A stretch of DNA of 64,000 bases, taken from positions 67,502-131,501 of the forward strand of contig LT598460.1 of NCBI GenBank assembly GCA_900074725.1, given 5' to 3'. Position numbers and translations under genes: made by a program. Positions 30,396 to 40,761 of this stretch are shown here, piece after piece. This stretch comes from Lachancea dasiensis (lineage: Eukaryota > Ascomycota > Saccharomycetes > Saccharomycetales > Saccharomycetaceae). The notes under the pieces are model-generated. The model was not told where the DNA came from. It ran no database searches and was given only the letters and a program-made list of their open reading frames with translations. The stretch's first letter is position 1. Each line of letters starts with the position of its first letter.

Positions 30396-31136
30396 TCACT
30401 TTTTCAAGCTTTTGAACAAGTTCTTCTTTTTCTTTGTAACTTTTCCTGGATGCGACGGCCTTGAAATCTTGAGCGAGATCTTTCCAATAGGGTAATTAAC
30501 GTCGGATGTGGTCTCAGCATCCCCTTCTTCTTCCTCTTCTTCATTTCCATCAGTAGGGTGTGTACCGGCCAGCGCTATCTGATCTTTTAGCATTTTCGTC
30601 TTGATATCTTGCTCAGAGCTCTCTGATTTCTCCAATTCCGATACCCTATCATTTCGCAGCATGTTCTCGAAAGAATCGTCAATGTAACTTATCAAGATTT
30701 TACCGCTTTCCATGTCGATATCCTCTTGGTCTTCGCTGGCATCATTCAAACCATGTATCCGTATTTTTCCTGTTTTGCCCAAATGCAAAATGAACCTTGT
30801 AAGAGAGTGAAAGCTCGTAGCATTCATGTGAATGTGATCGCGGTCCTGAATAAACTCGTTGTAGAACTTGTTAGCTTCGATCTTTTTTTCGCCATGGGAC
30901 AGTCGCAGTAATCGGAGGAAATCCTTTTCGAACTGCTCTGTATAATTAGCCACATCTTGAGGTTTCAGCTGAGCGGTATTTCGCACATGGAAAGGGGACC
31001 TGCAATGTGATTTAAATCCGTTTTCATCTCTGCATTGTTTCTGACAAGTTTGGCAGTAGAAGCGCAGCTTTTGTAGGCCTCTAGCCTTCATCTTTTTGTT
31101 TAAATATTTGGCTGAGCCAAAGTCGGCGGCTCCCAT
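30396..31136 (-). CDS. RTS2: Kin17-like zinc-finger protein Rts2
   Basis: This 246-residue protein matches Rts2 (232 residues in S. cerevisiae), related to mammalian KIN17, a nuclear DNA/RNA-binding protein. A C2H2-type finger uses Cys28, Cys31, His44 and His50 (FYCQTCQKQCRDENGFKSH). It is followed by the Kin17 winged-helix region with FEKDFLRLLRLSHGEKKIEANKFYNEFIQDRDHIHMNAT and SLTRFILHLGKTGKIRI. An acidic patch and a Lys-rich tail end the protein. It lies between TVP38 (YKR088C) and OMA1 (YKR087C) while itself being YOR077W, showing the interleaved ancestral order. Confidence 0.94.
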   Translation of the reverse strand: MGAADFGSAKYLNKKMKARGLQKLRFYCQTCQKQCRDENGFKSHCRSPFHVRNTAQLKPQDVANYTEQFEKDFLRLLRLSHGEKKIEANKFYNEFIQDRDHIHMNATSFHSLTRFILHLGKTGKIRIHGLNDASEDQEDIDMESGKILISYIDDSFENMLRNDRVSELEKSESSEQDIKTKMLKDQIALAGTHPTDGNEEEEEEGDAETTSDVNYPIGKISLKISRPSHPGKVTKKKKNLFKSLKK

Positions 31137-31825
31137 GATTCTGAGGTTTAGAAGGGATGGTAGATCATAGTACTAGGTGGGTGCAGTACCATTCTGTTAC
31201 CGATCTTGATAGTTGTTGATGAATCTTAAAATAGATACCTATACACGAGCTGGATTATTATGCTGTCGTCTTCCATAGGTCATAAATATAAGGATAGTTG
31301 TAAGGTGCGCCGGGTATATTTTATTGAGTTCTGTAGGCTTTTATTTTGGATCTGAGCCTGATTATATTGTCTCTTTTCAAGAAGGTAGCTTTTTAATACT
31401 TCCTAAAAATCAAGTTCGAAAGATCTCATGAGAAAATGTCATTTATACTACTGTTTGTCTCAGTGGCCGATCACATTTGTTTATTCATACGCTTTTTGAG
31501 CTGAGTTCCCATCGGGTGAAGACTAATTTGAAGGCCCTTGATCGGTTTCACAACTGAAGCCCAACATTGGCCCAGAGTTTTACTTTGAAGAATATGGTTA
31601 GAGTGCAGATCCTAGACTATACTAGCTGCTAATGAGCCCTCAGAATGAATCAAAAATGGAAATGAACATGCTATTAGGCTGCCGGCTTAGGTATTTGATC
31701 TCACTCTGTCACTATTTACCCTCGAGTCGTCGTTCTTGCGCGAAAATCACGAGCTCGTGATAAAAGCTCTAAAACGTACCTGCTCGGTAGAAACACACAC
31801 ATCGACAACTGCCACTGTGAGAACA
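31137..31825. other. Intergenic: RTS2/OMA1 divergent promoter
   Basis: This 689-base gap lies between divergent genes. I see no ORF of note and no RNA gene. The frame upstream of the OMA1 ATG is open back to 31736 without an ATG. Confidence 0.4.
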
Positions 31826-32878
31826 ATGATTCGGAGTCTTTGCAGGGGAAGGAACGTAGGGTTTGCGACTCCACGGTTATCTTTAGTCCGCCCTAATCGC
31901 TTGGAGTTTTCTAGAAGTGCCAGCTATCAACGGTTCAATAACCGACAATCTAAGAGCTTTGTCCAACTACTGGTGGACCCCGCTTCGAGAAAGTACCTTG
32001 CTTTCGTCTTTGGAGGCGGTTCAATCTTTTATCTCACTCATTTAGAAGAAGCTCCAGTGAGCGGGCGGAACAGGTTCATATGGCTGCCTCGGTATCTTGA
32101 GTTGAAGATTGGAAGTTACTCTTATAACTCGATGCTCAGCCAGACCCGCGGATCCATGTTACCGTCGAACAGCAGTTTGACCGTTAAAGTATCAACGATT
32201 TTTGAAAAAATAGTCGAAGCAGCACGCAAGGATCCTAGCATCGACAGAGAACTTTTGGACGGAGTCAACTGGCAAGTACACATCGTGAACGATCCAAAGG
32301 CTCCTCCCAATGCATTTGTATTACCAGGAGGTAAAGTTTTTGTTTTCAGCAGTATTCTTGGCATTTGCAAGAATGACGATGGGTTGGCAACAGTCTTGTC
32401 ACATGAATTTGCACACCAGTTAGCGAGACACACTGCAGAAAACTTGTCAAAGGCTCCGATTTACTCTATATTGGGCGCGGTTTTGTATACAGTGACTGGT
32501 GCAGACGTATTTAACCGCCTAATTTTAGACAGTTTCCTTAAGATGCCGGCCTCGAGACAGATGGAAACCGAAGCAGACCACATTGGTCTCATGATCATGT
32601 CGCGGGCGTGCTTTAAACCCCAGGAAGCGGTGGAGCTATGGAAGAGGATGGCCGAGTTCGAAAAACAGCTAAAAGGGCGCGGAAGCTTTAGTCCGGAATT
32701 TCTAAGCACACACCCTGCCAGTGATAGAAGAATAGAAAACATGCAGTTATGGATGCCTCAAGCCCAGGAACTCTACTCGCAGTCTGATTGTGGTGCAATG
32801 AGCAGTTATTATGATAGTTTTCAGGGCATGATAAGTGGGCGCTTGACAACTGAAGGGCCAAATTCTTTATGGGGCTAA
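31826..32878 (+). CDS. OMA1: Mitochondrial inner-membrane metalloprotease Oma1
   Basis: This 350-residue M48-family zinc protease matches Oma1 (345 residues in S. cerevisiae), a stress-responsive quality-control protease of the mitochondrial inner membrane. The N-terminus (MIRSLCRGRNVGFATPRLSLVRPNRLEFSRSASYQRF) is basic and acid-poor, as in a presequence. A membrane segment lies at about 59-73. The zinc motif HEFAH is at residues 193-197, and the third ligand is likely the Glu in METEADHIGL. The STHPASDRRIENM block is typical of the family. The ATG at 31826 is chosen over a TTG at 31736. It is tail-to-tail with PRP16 and the two stops are only 16 bases apart. Confidence 0.95.
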   Translation: MIRSLCRGRNVGFATPRLSLVRPNRLEFSRSASYQRFNNRQSKSFVQLLVDPASRKYLAFVFGGGSIFYLTHLEEAPVSGRNRFIWLPRYLELKIGSYSYNSMLSQTRGSMLPSNSSLTVKVSTIFEKIVEAARKDPSIDRELLDGVNWQVHIVNDPKAPPNAFVLPGGKVFVFSSILGICKNDDGLATVLSHEFAHQLARHTAENLSKAPIYSILGAVLYTVTGADVFNRLILDSFLKMPASRQMETEADHIGLMIMSRACFKPQEAVELWKRMAEFEKQLKGRGSFSPEFLSTHPASDRRIENMQLWMPQAQELYSQSDCGAMSSYYDSFQGMISGRLTTEGPNSLWG

Positions 32879-32894
32879 ACGTGACAGCACATAT

Positions 32895-35800
32895 TTAAAA
32901 AGGACGTCTCCTCTTGAACCCTATTTTAGCACCTGGCTTCTTTGTGATGCTTTCGTTTTGACCTTTTGCATCGTCAAGGCCATTGTTGTCTTGTATTGAC
33001 TTTGCATCTTTCAGTAAGCGCCTTTTGATTAGCTCTTTTTTCATCATGGCCTGCTCTATGGATACGTCTACTTCATCTTTCAAATGCTGTTTGGATTCAG
33101 CAGCATACAATCCAACATCCTCTTCTTCATCTACCCTGCGGCTGGCGTTATAGTATACTACACCATAGTTCATGAGCCATAATGGGTCCACAGCCGTTAC
33201 CACATTAATATATTCATTAGACGTGAGCAACATTTCATGATAAACAACATACGACGGTAGGTCACCGGCACCAAATAATGCACTTGCTGGATGTACGCGT
33301 AACTCGAGACCGTTTCTAAGTTGAACATACTTGTTTAGTCCTGATAATCTAGCTGCTTGATCTGCAGAGCCCGAACATATGCATTTTCTTATGACATCCC
33401 AGTCAGTTCCCGACGATACTATCGAAATGGATTTCTTCTGCATCAGGGCGCTTAGCTGTACTCTAATGCTTTTCGCTCTCTGTAAGGACTTGTATTGAAG
33501 AAAATTACGTTTGCACCAACCTGCCGAATACGAATTTGCTTTCCATTGTGCGTAAACGTTCAGTAAAGTGAGATGGTCTGATTCAGGCACAAAAAATCTC
33601 GTTCGCGCTTGGTCCGATTCTTCCTCTCTTTCTCGGGGCCTATAAAAAACCTGAGGAACTGACAACATCGAAACTATTGTTAACATCTCTTCGCTACATC
33701 CACTCTGAGACGCAATCAAAAGCATTTTTGATAGCGATGGTTGTAATGGGAAAGACGCCATCTGTATCCCAAGTTTTGTTAATGCACCAAAATTATCTAA
33801 AGCTCCAACTGTCCACAAGTCGAACAACGAGGATATGATACTTTGTTCAGGGGGAGGGTCAATCAGTGGAAAGGCCATAAGATCCCGAACTCCTAAATGT
33901 CTCAGGAGTAAAATAGTATTTGACAAGTTTGTTCTTTGAATTTCAGGTATCGTCTGCACATACATGTCGTCAAAGTAAGAGTCTTCAGTGAATAGCCGAT
34001 ATGCAACTCCGGGGCCTGTCCTTCCTGCTCTCCCTGACCTTTGATTCGCACTTGCCATTGATATAGGAACAATTTGCAGGCTGTCCAGTCCAATTTGAGG
34101 ATTATACACCTTCAATTTCACATATCCACAATCAATGACGAATTTAATGCCGTCGATTGTCAAAGAAGTTTCAGCGATATTAGTTGCAACCACAACCTTA
34201 CGTTTATTTGGAGTAGGCTCGAAAACCTTATTCTGAACGTCTGCAGGCAAAGCAGAATATATAGGTAGGATTTCGATGTCACTCAATTCGCTATCTGCAG
34301 AATTGCGATTTTTTTTCTTGGAATTGATATCTATCAGCCTTTCTTTCAAGCCTTCGCAGGTTGCTTCAATGTCCTCTTGACCGGTCATAAATATAAGGAT
34401 GTCACCACTTTCAATTGGATTGGATAAATGAAGTTTGCTGGCCTGTAGTATCGTCGATTCCACATAGTCACTAACTGGCTGCCTCGAGAATACGATTTGA
34501 ACAGGATGTGTCCTTCCCGGGATAGTAAACATCGGTGCACCACCAAAAAATTGCGAAAATCTATTGGCATTCATGGTTGCAGACGTCACAATTAACTTCA
34601 GATCTTTCCGACTTGACAGAAGATTTTTGAAAATACCAAACAAAATGTCAGTACTCAGAGACCTTTCATGTGCCTCGTCCATTATAATACAATTGTATTT
34701 TTCGAGCATCTTGCTGGTCACAAACTCTCTGAGAAGTATACCATCAGTCATGAACTTAATTTTAGTACGCCAAGAGGTTTTGTCTTCAAACCGAATAGAG
34801 TACCCAACTTCGTCTCCAATTTCAACGCCGACCTCTAGGGCAACTCTTGTGGCTACTGACATTGCAGCGACCCTTCTAGGCTGTGTACATCCGATCAAGT
34901 GACCATCATTACAGTAGCCGTCCTCCTTCAAGAATTGGGCCAGTTGTGTTGTTTTACCTGACCCTGTCTCACCAATTATAATAACTACCTGGTGATCTCT
35001 AATGATTTGAAGAAGCTCGGAACGTACTTTATATGCTGGTAGCGATTTTCGCATTCTTTGTATTTCTGCAAAACTTGCAGCAGTGGCGTGCTCTTGATTC
35101 TGATTTATGGGTTTTTGAATATTTGACGAAACCTGGCCCTCCTTTATGCCCATAATTTCACCTATAGCTGTACCGGACAACTCGCTTGTTTCTTGCATTT
35201 TGGTTTTTTGTACTTCTTTACTACGTCGCATCGCTACGGTAGTACTTCCTTTCTTGGCGTTCGATGAGAATTCACTCTCCGCATTACGTATCGGATCTAT
35301 CAGTCTCTTAGTTGAAGAATCTTGAACCCCACTAATGGTGCTTATGCTTGCAAAATATGCCGGGTCACTGTTATATTTGTACAAGAATGGTGGTATGAAC
35401 TCTTTTCGTTGACTCATTGACATAGATGAAAGATGAATTTGCGATTTATCACTGCTTCTTTCCTTCCTTTTGAATGATTCAGATACCTTAAACTTAGCAT
35501 CCGAGTTCTTTTCGACGAGGCTGAGAGCTTGGTGTCCATAGTCACCATCATTATCATACCATTCGCGATCTTCTTCTAAGATCTGACCGTCGCTTTCGTT
35601 ATCACTCAAGGACAATACCTCGCTGTCATCGTCTCTCTTAATATTCTCGACATGCGTTAGGTCATTAGAGTAGGAAACTAAGTTAGGAATTTCCATGTCT
35701 GTAGATTTGGACAGCTGGCCTCCCAAATCTTTATCCACAGGCTCGGAGTATTGTCGTAATTTTTGGGCTTCATCTTTGCTCAATTTTTTGAATTGGAACC

Positions 35801-36203
35801 TACTAGGGCGCTGCGGTTGTTTCTCCGGAGCAAGTGTATTGTTCAATCCCTGCTCATCTGTATCCTCGTCCTCAAAATACTCGTCGTCAAAGTTCAGTCC
35901 ATTGGTTTTCAATTTTCTAAAACGAGGTGGGGCGGGCATGGCGACATCCGCCTGTGAACCCTCTCCAGCAACCCGCAACTGAGAGGTTTTTGGCCCACCA
36001 TTAACATTTTGACAAAATTCTGCGTGTAACTTAGCAAGAAAGTCCTCTTGCCCTTTGAATCTTCCCAAGGCCATGCATGCTTTAATGAACATGTTGACGT
36101 CGTGAGCATGAGCTTTCGCCAAATTCTGTAGTGTCTTCACAAAGTTATCAGTGACATTGGATGTCGTGTGCTGTTGGATGCGATGTAGGAGCCCAACGGC
36201 CAT
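32895..36203 (-). CDS. PRP16: DEAH-box splicing helicase Prp16
   Basis: This 1102-residue ATPase matches Prp16 (1071 residues in S. cerevisiae), which remodels the spliceosome after the first transesterification step and proofreads splicing. The charged N-terminal 350 residues are family-specific. Helicase motifs are in order: GETGSGKTT near residue 412, TQPRRVAA, DEAHERS near 506, SAT, FMTGQEDIE, and QRSGRAGRTGPG (motif VI). The HA2/OB region follows, ending in a basic GAKIGFKRRRPF tail. There is no large gap against the family and no intron is needed. Confidence 0.97.
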   Translation of the reverse strand: MAVGLLHRIQQHTTSNVTDNFVKTLQNLAKAHAHDVNMFIKACMALGRFKGQEDFLAKLHAEFCQNVNGGPKTSQLRVAGEGSQADVAMPAPPRFRKLKTNGLNFDDEYFEDEDTDEQGLNNTLAPEKQPQRPSRFQFKKLSKDEAQKLRQYSEPVDKDLGGQLSKSTDMEIPNLVSYSNDLTHVENIKRDDDSEVLSLSDNESDGQILEEDREWYDNDGDYGHQALSLVEKNSDAKFKVSESFKRKERSSDKSQIHLSSMSMSQRKEFIPPFLYKYNSDPAYFASISTISGVQDSSTKRLIDPIRNAESEFSSNAKKGSTTVAMRRSKEVQKTKMQETSELSGTAIGEIMGIKEGQVSSNIQKPINQNQEHATAASFAEIQRMRKSLPAYKVRSELLQIIRDHQVVIIIGETGSGKTTQLAQFLKEDGYCNDGHLIGCTQPRRVAAMSVATRVALEVGVEIGDEVGYSIRFEDKTSWRTKIKFMTDGILLREFVTSKMLEKYNCIIMDEAHERSLSTDILFGIFKNLLSSRKDLKLIVTSATMNANRFSQFFGGAPMFTIPGRTHPVQIVFSRQPVSDYVESTILQASKLHLSNPIESGDILIFMTGQEDIEATCEGLKERLIDINSKKKNRNSADSELSDIEILPIYSALPADVQNKVFEPTPNKRKVVVATNIAETSLTIDGIKFVIDCGYVKLKVYNPQIGLDSLQIVPISMASANQRSGRAGRTGPGVAYRLFTEDSYFDDMYVQTIPEIQRTNLSNTILLLRHLGVRDLMAFPLIDPPPEQSIISSLFDLWTVGALDNFGALTKLGIQMASFPLQPSLSKMLLIASQSGCSEEMLTIVSMLSVPQVFYRPREREEESDQARTRFFVPESDHLTLLNVYAQWKANSYSAGWCKRNFLQYKSLQRAKSIRVQLSALMQKKSISIVSSGTDWDVIRKCICSGSADQAARLSGLNKYVQLRNGLELRVHPASALFGAGDLPSYVVYHEMLLTSNEYINVVTAVDPLWLMNYGVVYYNASRRVDEEEDVGLYAAESKQHLKDEVDVSIEQAMMKKELIKRRLLKDAKSIQDNNGLDDAKGQNESITKKPGAKIGFKRRRPF

Positions 36204-38894
36204 CTTCGACTATTAAAGGAACGTGAAGCGGCTAAGAAACCTGGCCTGTCGATGCTTTATGCAATGGGCCATCATGAAGATTTCCAAATCATACACGTGA
36301 CCCAAACTAAGACGGACTTCAAATTTAGCCGTTTAAACGCTCCCAACATCTTTAAGACTTAAACCTGTTGTAACGATATAAGTGTTGAGAATAATGTGAG
36401 GAAACTGGTGGTGATGTGCGCCTAACCGCAGACTCAGCGACAGTAAATATGTGACACAGTAGTACAGAATGATAGTACACAACAGAGGCCATACAAATCG
36501 ACTTACAAGCTAGGACAAGCCGAAGAGAACAACTATTGTCCAACGGGATTGACGATTGATAAGTCATTGACAGCGTACGGCATTAAAGCCGTAATCCTTG
36601 GGTAATAGAATGATCTAGAATTGGTGATTAATAAATATGTTGACCAGAGTCACCGAGTGAGAATTGTATAAATACCAGGCTTTTGTTCAGGTAACTGAAC
36701 CAACTCTAATGCCTAAAATAATCACGGAGAGATAAATAGAATTCCCTAGACCCAAGTTACTCATCTTACAATGACTATGTCCGACTTACAAGACAAATTT
36801 AGTAAGCTTTCTACTGATGAATCAGATTCGCCTCAATAATAAGAATATGTACTTAGTCATGATATAGTTCTCTAACTACTAATATGACTGGCCCGCCCCA
36901 GTAAATTTCAAGATAACTTTTGGGGCATTGAATTTTTTTGAACTAATGAAAATGTCGAGCTGGCTAGATACTCTTTTCGCGGGATCAAAGCGATATGATC
37001 TTTACAAGCCCTAAGATGGCTTGAATTTGTTCGATAAGTGATTAGACTAGGAACCACTTTATGTAGAGTCTCTCTTACACTTCCCTACCTCCACACTAGT
37101 GATCTTCACTTCAATAAACGAATAATCGCTTTTTCCGACATCAAATCTGAAAACACCATTATAGCTTTTGGAGCAAAAAGTTACTGAAAGCTTTGATATG
37201 CTTGAGCTACAACAAGCTAGGTATCTATTGAGCATTATCCGAATACATCGAATAGCATAAGGAAACATCAACGTGATGTCATAATGCTACAAAGTGATGT
37301 TAGGAACGTCAGTAAAAAGGAATGTGGGAAATTAGTCGCCAACCGAAGGAGTTCCGGGAAACAGTAATGAAACATTGGCCGTCTTTTCTGGCAGTAACAA
37401 ACTATGTGTCGCCGGAAGCAAACAACGATAATTGTTACAGTGACACAGTGCTAATGTATAGTATTATTTATCTAATGCAGAGTGCCCACAATTTATGACT
37501 TGATTAAGGTATTTGAAATCGGAAATCAACCATCTGAAATACACACAGTCATTGCTATTTTGTTCTGCTCACCGGCCGCACACAGGCTCACTGCTTTTCT
37601 TTGTCCTGAAAAACCGCAAGCTCTTAGACTTCTCTTGGCCACCGTCGTCTAAGCAGCTGCAAGCAATGCTAACTAAGTATGGCTTGTTGTGATTGAAGAT
37701 TTGCTGCGATCGACACCATCTATTAAATATTCAAACCTTCTAAGTCATACTGCCCTCATTTAGTTCGGAGAAAGTTGCATGTTTTGAAAAGTTATGTCGC
37801 ACGCTTGTGGCGCAAAAGGAGTTACGGCCAGGAATTCAGATTATAAAGAGAGCCATCACAATCAGCAGGCTGGTGAACAGAAGTCACGTCGCTGAAAATA
37901 AGAATCTCAGGCTTTATAGGGTTTTTTTTGGATTGGTTCTCAACATTCGCCTGATATCAACTAGCAAATATCGTTCGAAGATTAATGGGAATGCCATCAG
38001 TAGGCTCTTCCTAGGTACAGTGACACACGCCTTAAAGCGCTGACTGCAATGGTGGAGCATTTTGTAATTTTGACCCACTTGCCCTTTGAAACCTTGATGT
38101 CCATGCAATGATTTTATATTGAAGGATGATATGAGTCTCAATGGTTCATGGGCCCTTCAATAAATATTGATGGGTGATTGCAGAGATGTTAAATCATTTT
38201 TAAGTCAGACCGGTGTTGAATATTACACATTCATAAAGCAACCAGTTTTAAAGAGAAGAATATGTTAAATGTCCGAAACGTAGTGCCAAACTACATCAGA
38301 TTGGTTGGTGCCTGCTTCACCGAAGAAGAGCCTTTGCTAACTTCACAATATGACCACAAAGAAACAGGTCATATAGAGTTAGCGTTTTATGAAGAATCGA
38401 TCCCAATAAAGTACAAGAATGGCATAATGCTTCACGTGAATCGAACACCTTATTTGCGCTGTGATATCAAAATATCGATAGAACTACGCCTGCCTGTAAA
38501 CCAGAAAGTTGAAAAGCAGTAATGAGTGGCAAATTTAGATTTTCACTGTTCAAGAAGTAAAATGTTCAGTAGTAATGTTATCCATGACGATTTCCTTCGG
38601 GGTCTACATAATACGAATTTCTAGACGTGGTTTGCCTCAAAGTACACCAGGAGCGTTGGCAAATTACCGACATATCTTACCGAAGGCTAAAGGGATGCAA
38701 CATGTCTGCTATTGAAACCATCTCAACTGTAAACCAGATAGCTTGAAGATGCGAATCACTTTTCTCTTAGCTGTCCTGTATTTTTGTCGTATTTGGTGTT
38801 ATGAAATATTAAGAAAAAACGTCTAAATCACCAACTTTTCACCCATCGGCGCAGACTCAGACAACGGTGACACTCTCTTACAATTCCCCACACC
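36204..38894. other. Long 2.7 kb intergenic stretch without a recognised gene
   Basis: This is the largest gap in the window. It separates divergent PRP16 and MRPL20, which are close neighbours in S. cerevisiae. It is AT-rich. Contents include a TATA-like tataaata near 36667, about 100 bases ahead of a 22-codon ORF at 36771 (MTMSDLQDKFSKLSTDESDSPQ). A 69-codon minus-strand ORF runs from 37268, and an 86-codon plus-strand ORF lies at 38262-38522. None is recognised. I looked for centromere elements and tRNA boxes and saw none. It may hold an origin, a noncoding RNA or remains of a lost gene. Confidence 0.45.
38262..38522 (+). CDS. Small ORF, 86 residues, unknown
   Basis: This ATG-started ORF begins MLNVRNVVPNYIRLVGACF and ends LRLPVNQKVEKQ. 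The composition is protein-like, with alternating hydrophobic and charged residues, but no domain is recognised. It is upstream of MRPL20 on the same strand. Chance is not excluded in a 2.7 kb gap. Confidence 0.25.
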   Translation: MLNVRNVVPNYIRLVGACFTEEEPLLTSQYDHKETGHIELAFYEESIPIKYKNGIMLHVNRTPYLRCDIKISIELRLPVNQKVEKQ

Positions 38895-39494
38895 ATGTTT
38901 CATTTCAGACAGCTGCACACCAGTTCCAAGCTTGCTTCTGAAGGAACCAAAGCTGTGAGATCGGGCCAGAAGATACAGCATCTTAAGGCCCCGGCCAATC
39001 TATACAACTCCAAGTCATCAGCTTCTAACTACAGAGGTCTTCTAAGAGCCAAGGTTGAGCCTGGGTTTTATCATCATCCAGCTCAGTCATCAGCCACTGG
39101 CTCAATCAACAGCGAAACTCTTCCCAGGGCCTTCTTGCCACGAGACGATCCAAGAAGGCAATTTGTTCAGAAAATAAGACCATCTGAACATCATCAAGCA
39201 AGCTGGGCACCTGCACTCCATCAAAAGAAAGACAAGTCATATCATTTGAAACCGGAACAGGTGGCTGAAATTCAAAGATTAAGAACGGAAAACCCAGACA
39301 AATATACCAGAAAAGTGTTGGCACAAAAGTTCGATGTCTCGCCCCTGTTCATATCCCTGGTATCTAGTGCTTCCAAAACCAGAGTTGAGGACATGTCCCA
39401 AAGACTAGAAACAATAAAAAAGGACTGGCACCCCAAAAGGGCGATTGCAAGGCAAGATCGTGAGAAGCGTAAGGAACTCTGGTACAGGCCATGA
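38895..39494 (+). CDS. MRPL20: Mitochondrial large-subunit ribosomal protein mL58
   Basis: This 199-residue protein matches Mrpl20/mL58 (195 residues in S. cerevisiae), a fungal-specific protein of the mitochondrial large ribosomal subunit. The start MFHFRQLHTSSKLASEGTKAVR is a typical targeting sequence with a basic, Ser/Thr-rich composition. The C-terminal helix-turn-helix-like part (LKPEQVAEIQRLRTENPDKYTRKVLAQKFDVSPLFISLVS) and the EDMSQRLETIKKDWHPKRAIARQDREKRKELWYRP end match the family. A Puf3 element follows the stop. Confidence 0.93.
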   Translation: MFHFRQLHTSSKLASEGTKAVRSGQKIQHLKAPANLYNSKSSASNYRGLLRAKVEPGFYHHPAQSSATGSINSETLPRAFLPRDDPRRQFVQKIRPSEHHQASWAPALHQKKDKSYHLKPEQVAEIQRLRTENPDKYTRKVLAQKFDVSPLFISLVSSASKTRVEDMSQRLETIKKDWHPKRAIARQDREKRKELWYRP

Positions 39495-39544
39495 ATAATA
39501 GCGTGGCCGAAGAGCATGAATTGGCAAACAAATATCGATAGTCG

Positions 39545-39552
39545 TGTAAATA
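39545..39552 (+). promoter_or_regulatory. Puf3-binding element in the MRPL20 3' flank
   Basis: TGTAAATA, the exact Puf3 core, lies 51 bases after the MRPL20 stop with the preferred C two bases upstream. Puf3 binds 3' UTRs of mRNAs for mitochondrial ribosomal and biogenesis proteins in yeasts, so the element, place and target agree. Use in this species is inferred. Confidence 0.7.
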
Positions 39553-39727
39553 AATGTGTATTAATCAATTTATTGGAAAGAAAAACCTCGTCTGAAATAT
39601 GTAGTCCGCGTTTGTCATATATGATACATTTACTATTACATGTTCGGTATACAGTACTATTACAACTTCGAGCCAGTTACTAAGCTCTTACCATTACCCC
39701 ACCAACTCACCAAAATCAGTAGAATCG

Positions 39728-40589
39728 CTACTGCATCATTTCGTCTATCATCTCATATTCCTCCCGTATTCGGAATAAAAGATCCCGAAATTTCTGATCT
39801 TCTCTGGGATCCGATATTCGCAGTTCCAACGTAACCATATTGCCATTTGAGCACTCCATCAGAATTTCGTAATATTCCCCGTTGTTATACACAGTTTCGA
39901 CCAGGTGTTGCGTGCCTTTCATGATAATGGTCTGACAGAAAAACCGAGCCTCCGAGGATGTTACCACTCCTTCGTGATCTTTCCACTCGAAGACAAGGCG
40001 ATACCACGGTAGGTCATCGTTTTTGCTCATGAGCTCACACACACACATTTGGCCTTCGAAGAGTCTGACTTGAGGCTCCCAACCACCGCTCAAGTTTCGG
40101 GGTACGACATTATATAACCCTAAAGAGCCGAAAAGCTGTTTCCGACAAACAATGATGCCCAGAGACATGGACACAAACAGGCTCCGATATTCACTGCTCA
40201 AAAGAGCTCTATCGTGCTCGTCCTTCTCACTTGTTATAAACGGCAGTTGGCAGTGGTCCGCAAGATGAGCATAGATAAAAGCCAAATCGTACACAGTGAT
40301 AACAATACTCATTTCTTCTTTATATAGTTTGACAGAGAATTTAGGAACGCCACTAGTCAGAATCCAAGTATGGTCTCTTTTCAAGCAACTGTGAGCTTCT
40401 AAACTGTGTGTTTAATGATCATTTAGTTAACTAGCTAAATGTTCAAGCTACATCACTACGGACGACTATGATGCTTTCATCATTAGTGTTAGAGAAAGGC
40501 CACCGGGTAAGAGAATCAGCACTTTACTGGGTGTCAGGCGTTTATTTTACTGTCCACTATAAACAACTACTGTAAGTTCACTTACTCAT
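39728..40589 (-). CDS. Unrecognised gene, possibly two exons (194 or about 224 residues)
   Basis: The unspliced reading starts at an ATG at 40312 and gives 194 residues. The frame is protein-like well upstream of it (HTWILTSGVPKFSVKLYKEE), back to 40398, but has no ATG. A 4-base first exon, ATGA (40589-40586), next to a GTAAGT donor (40585-40580) and a TTTAG acceptor (G at 40399) would give an in-frame 224-residue protein beginning MKAHSCLKRDHTW. A stronger-looking CAG six bases upstream of that acceptor would be out of frame, so splicing is a hypothesis. The N-terminal half alternates beta-strand-like segments around a YDLAFIY motif. The C-terminus (SDPREDQKFRDLLFRIREEYEMI) looks like the closing helix of a PH-like fold. 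S. cerevisiae has no gene here between MRPL20 and HBS1/SKI7. Confidence 0.6.
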
Positions 40590-40761
40590 AGAATGTTTTG
40601 CGTTGACTACCAAATTTACTATGACTACCGTGTTTTTTACTTGCAATCTCGCAGTGCAATAATGAAGAATTAATTTTAATGATTCTACCCTACCGACTTG
40701 AAAGTCTCTTTAACAGACATAAGTCTGCAACTCCAATACGGTTTATCCTGTACTTGCCACA

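Noticed and set aside
37807-38043. 78-codon plus-strand frame in the PRP16-MRPL20 gap
   Set aside because: It starts at GTG without an ATG, overlaps another ORF on the other strand, and shows no motif.
36204-38894. Solo LTR or transposon remains in the long gap
   Set aside because: I searched by eye for TG...CA ends with flanking duplications and for pol-like reading frames and saw none.
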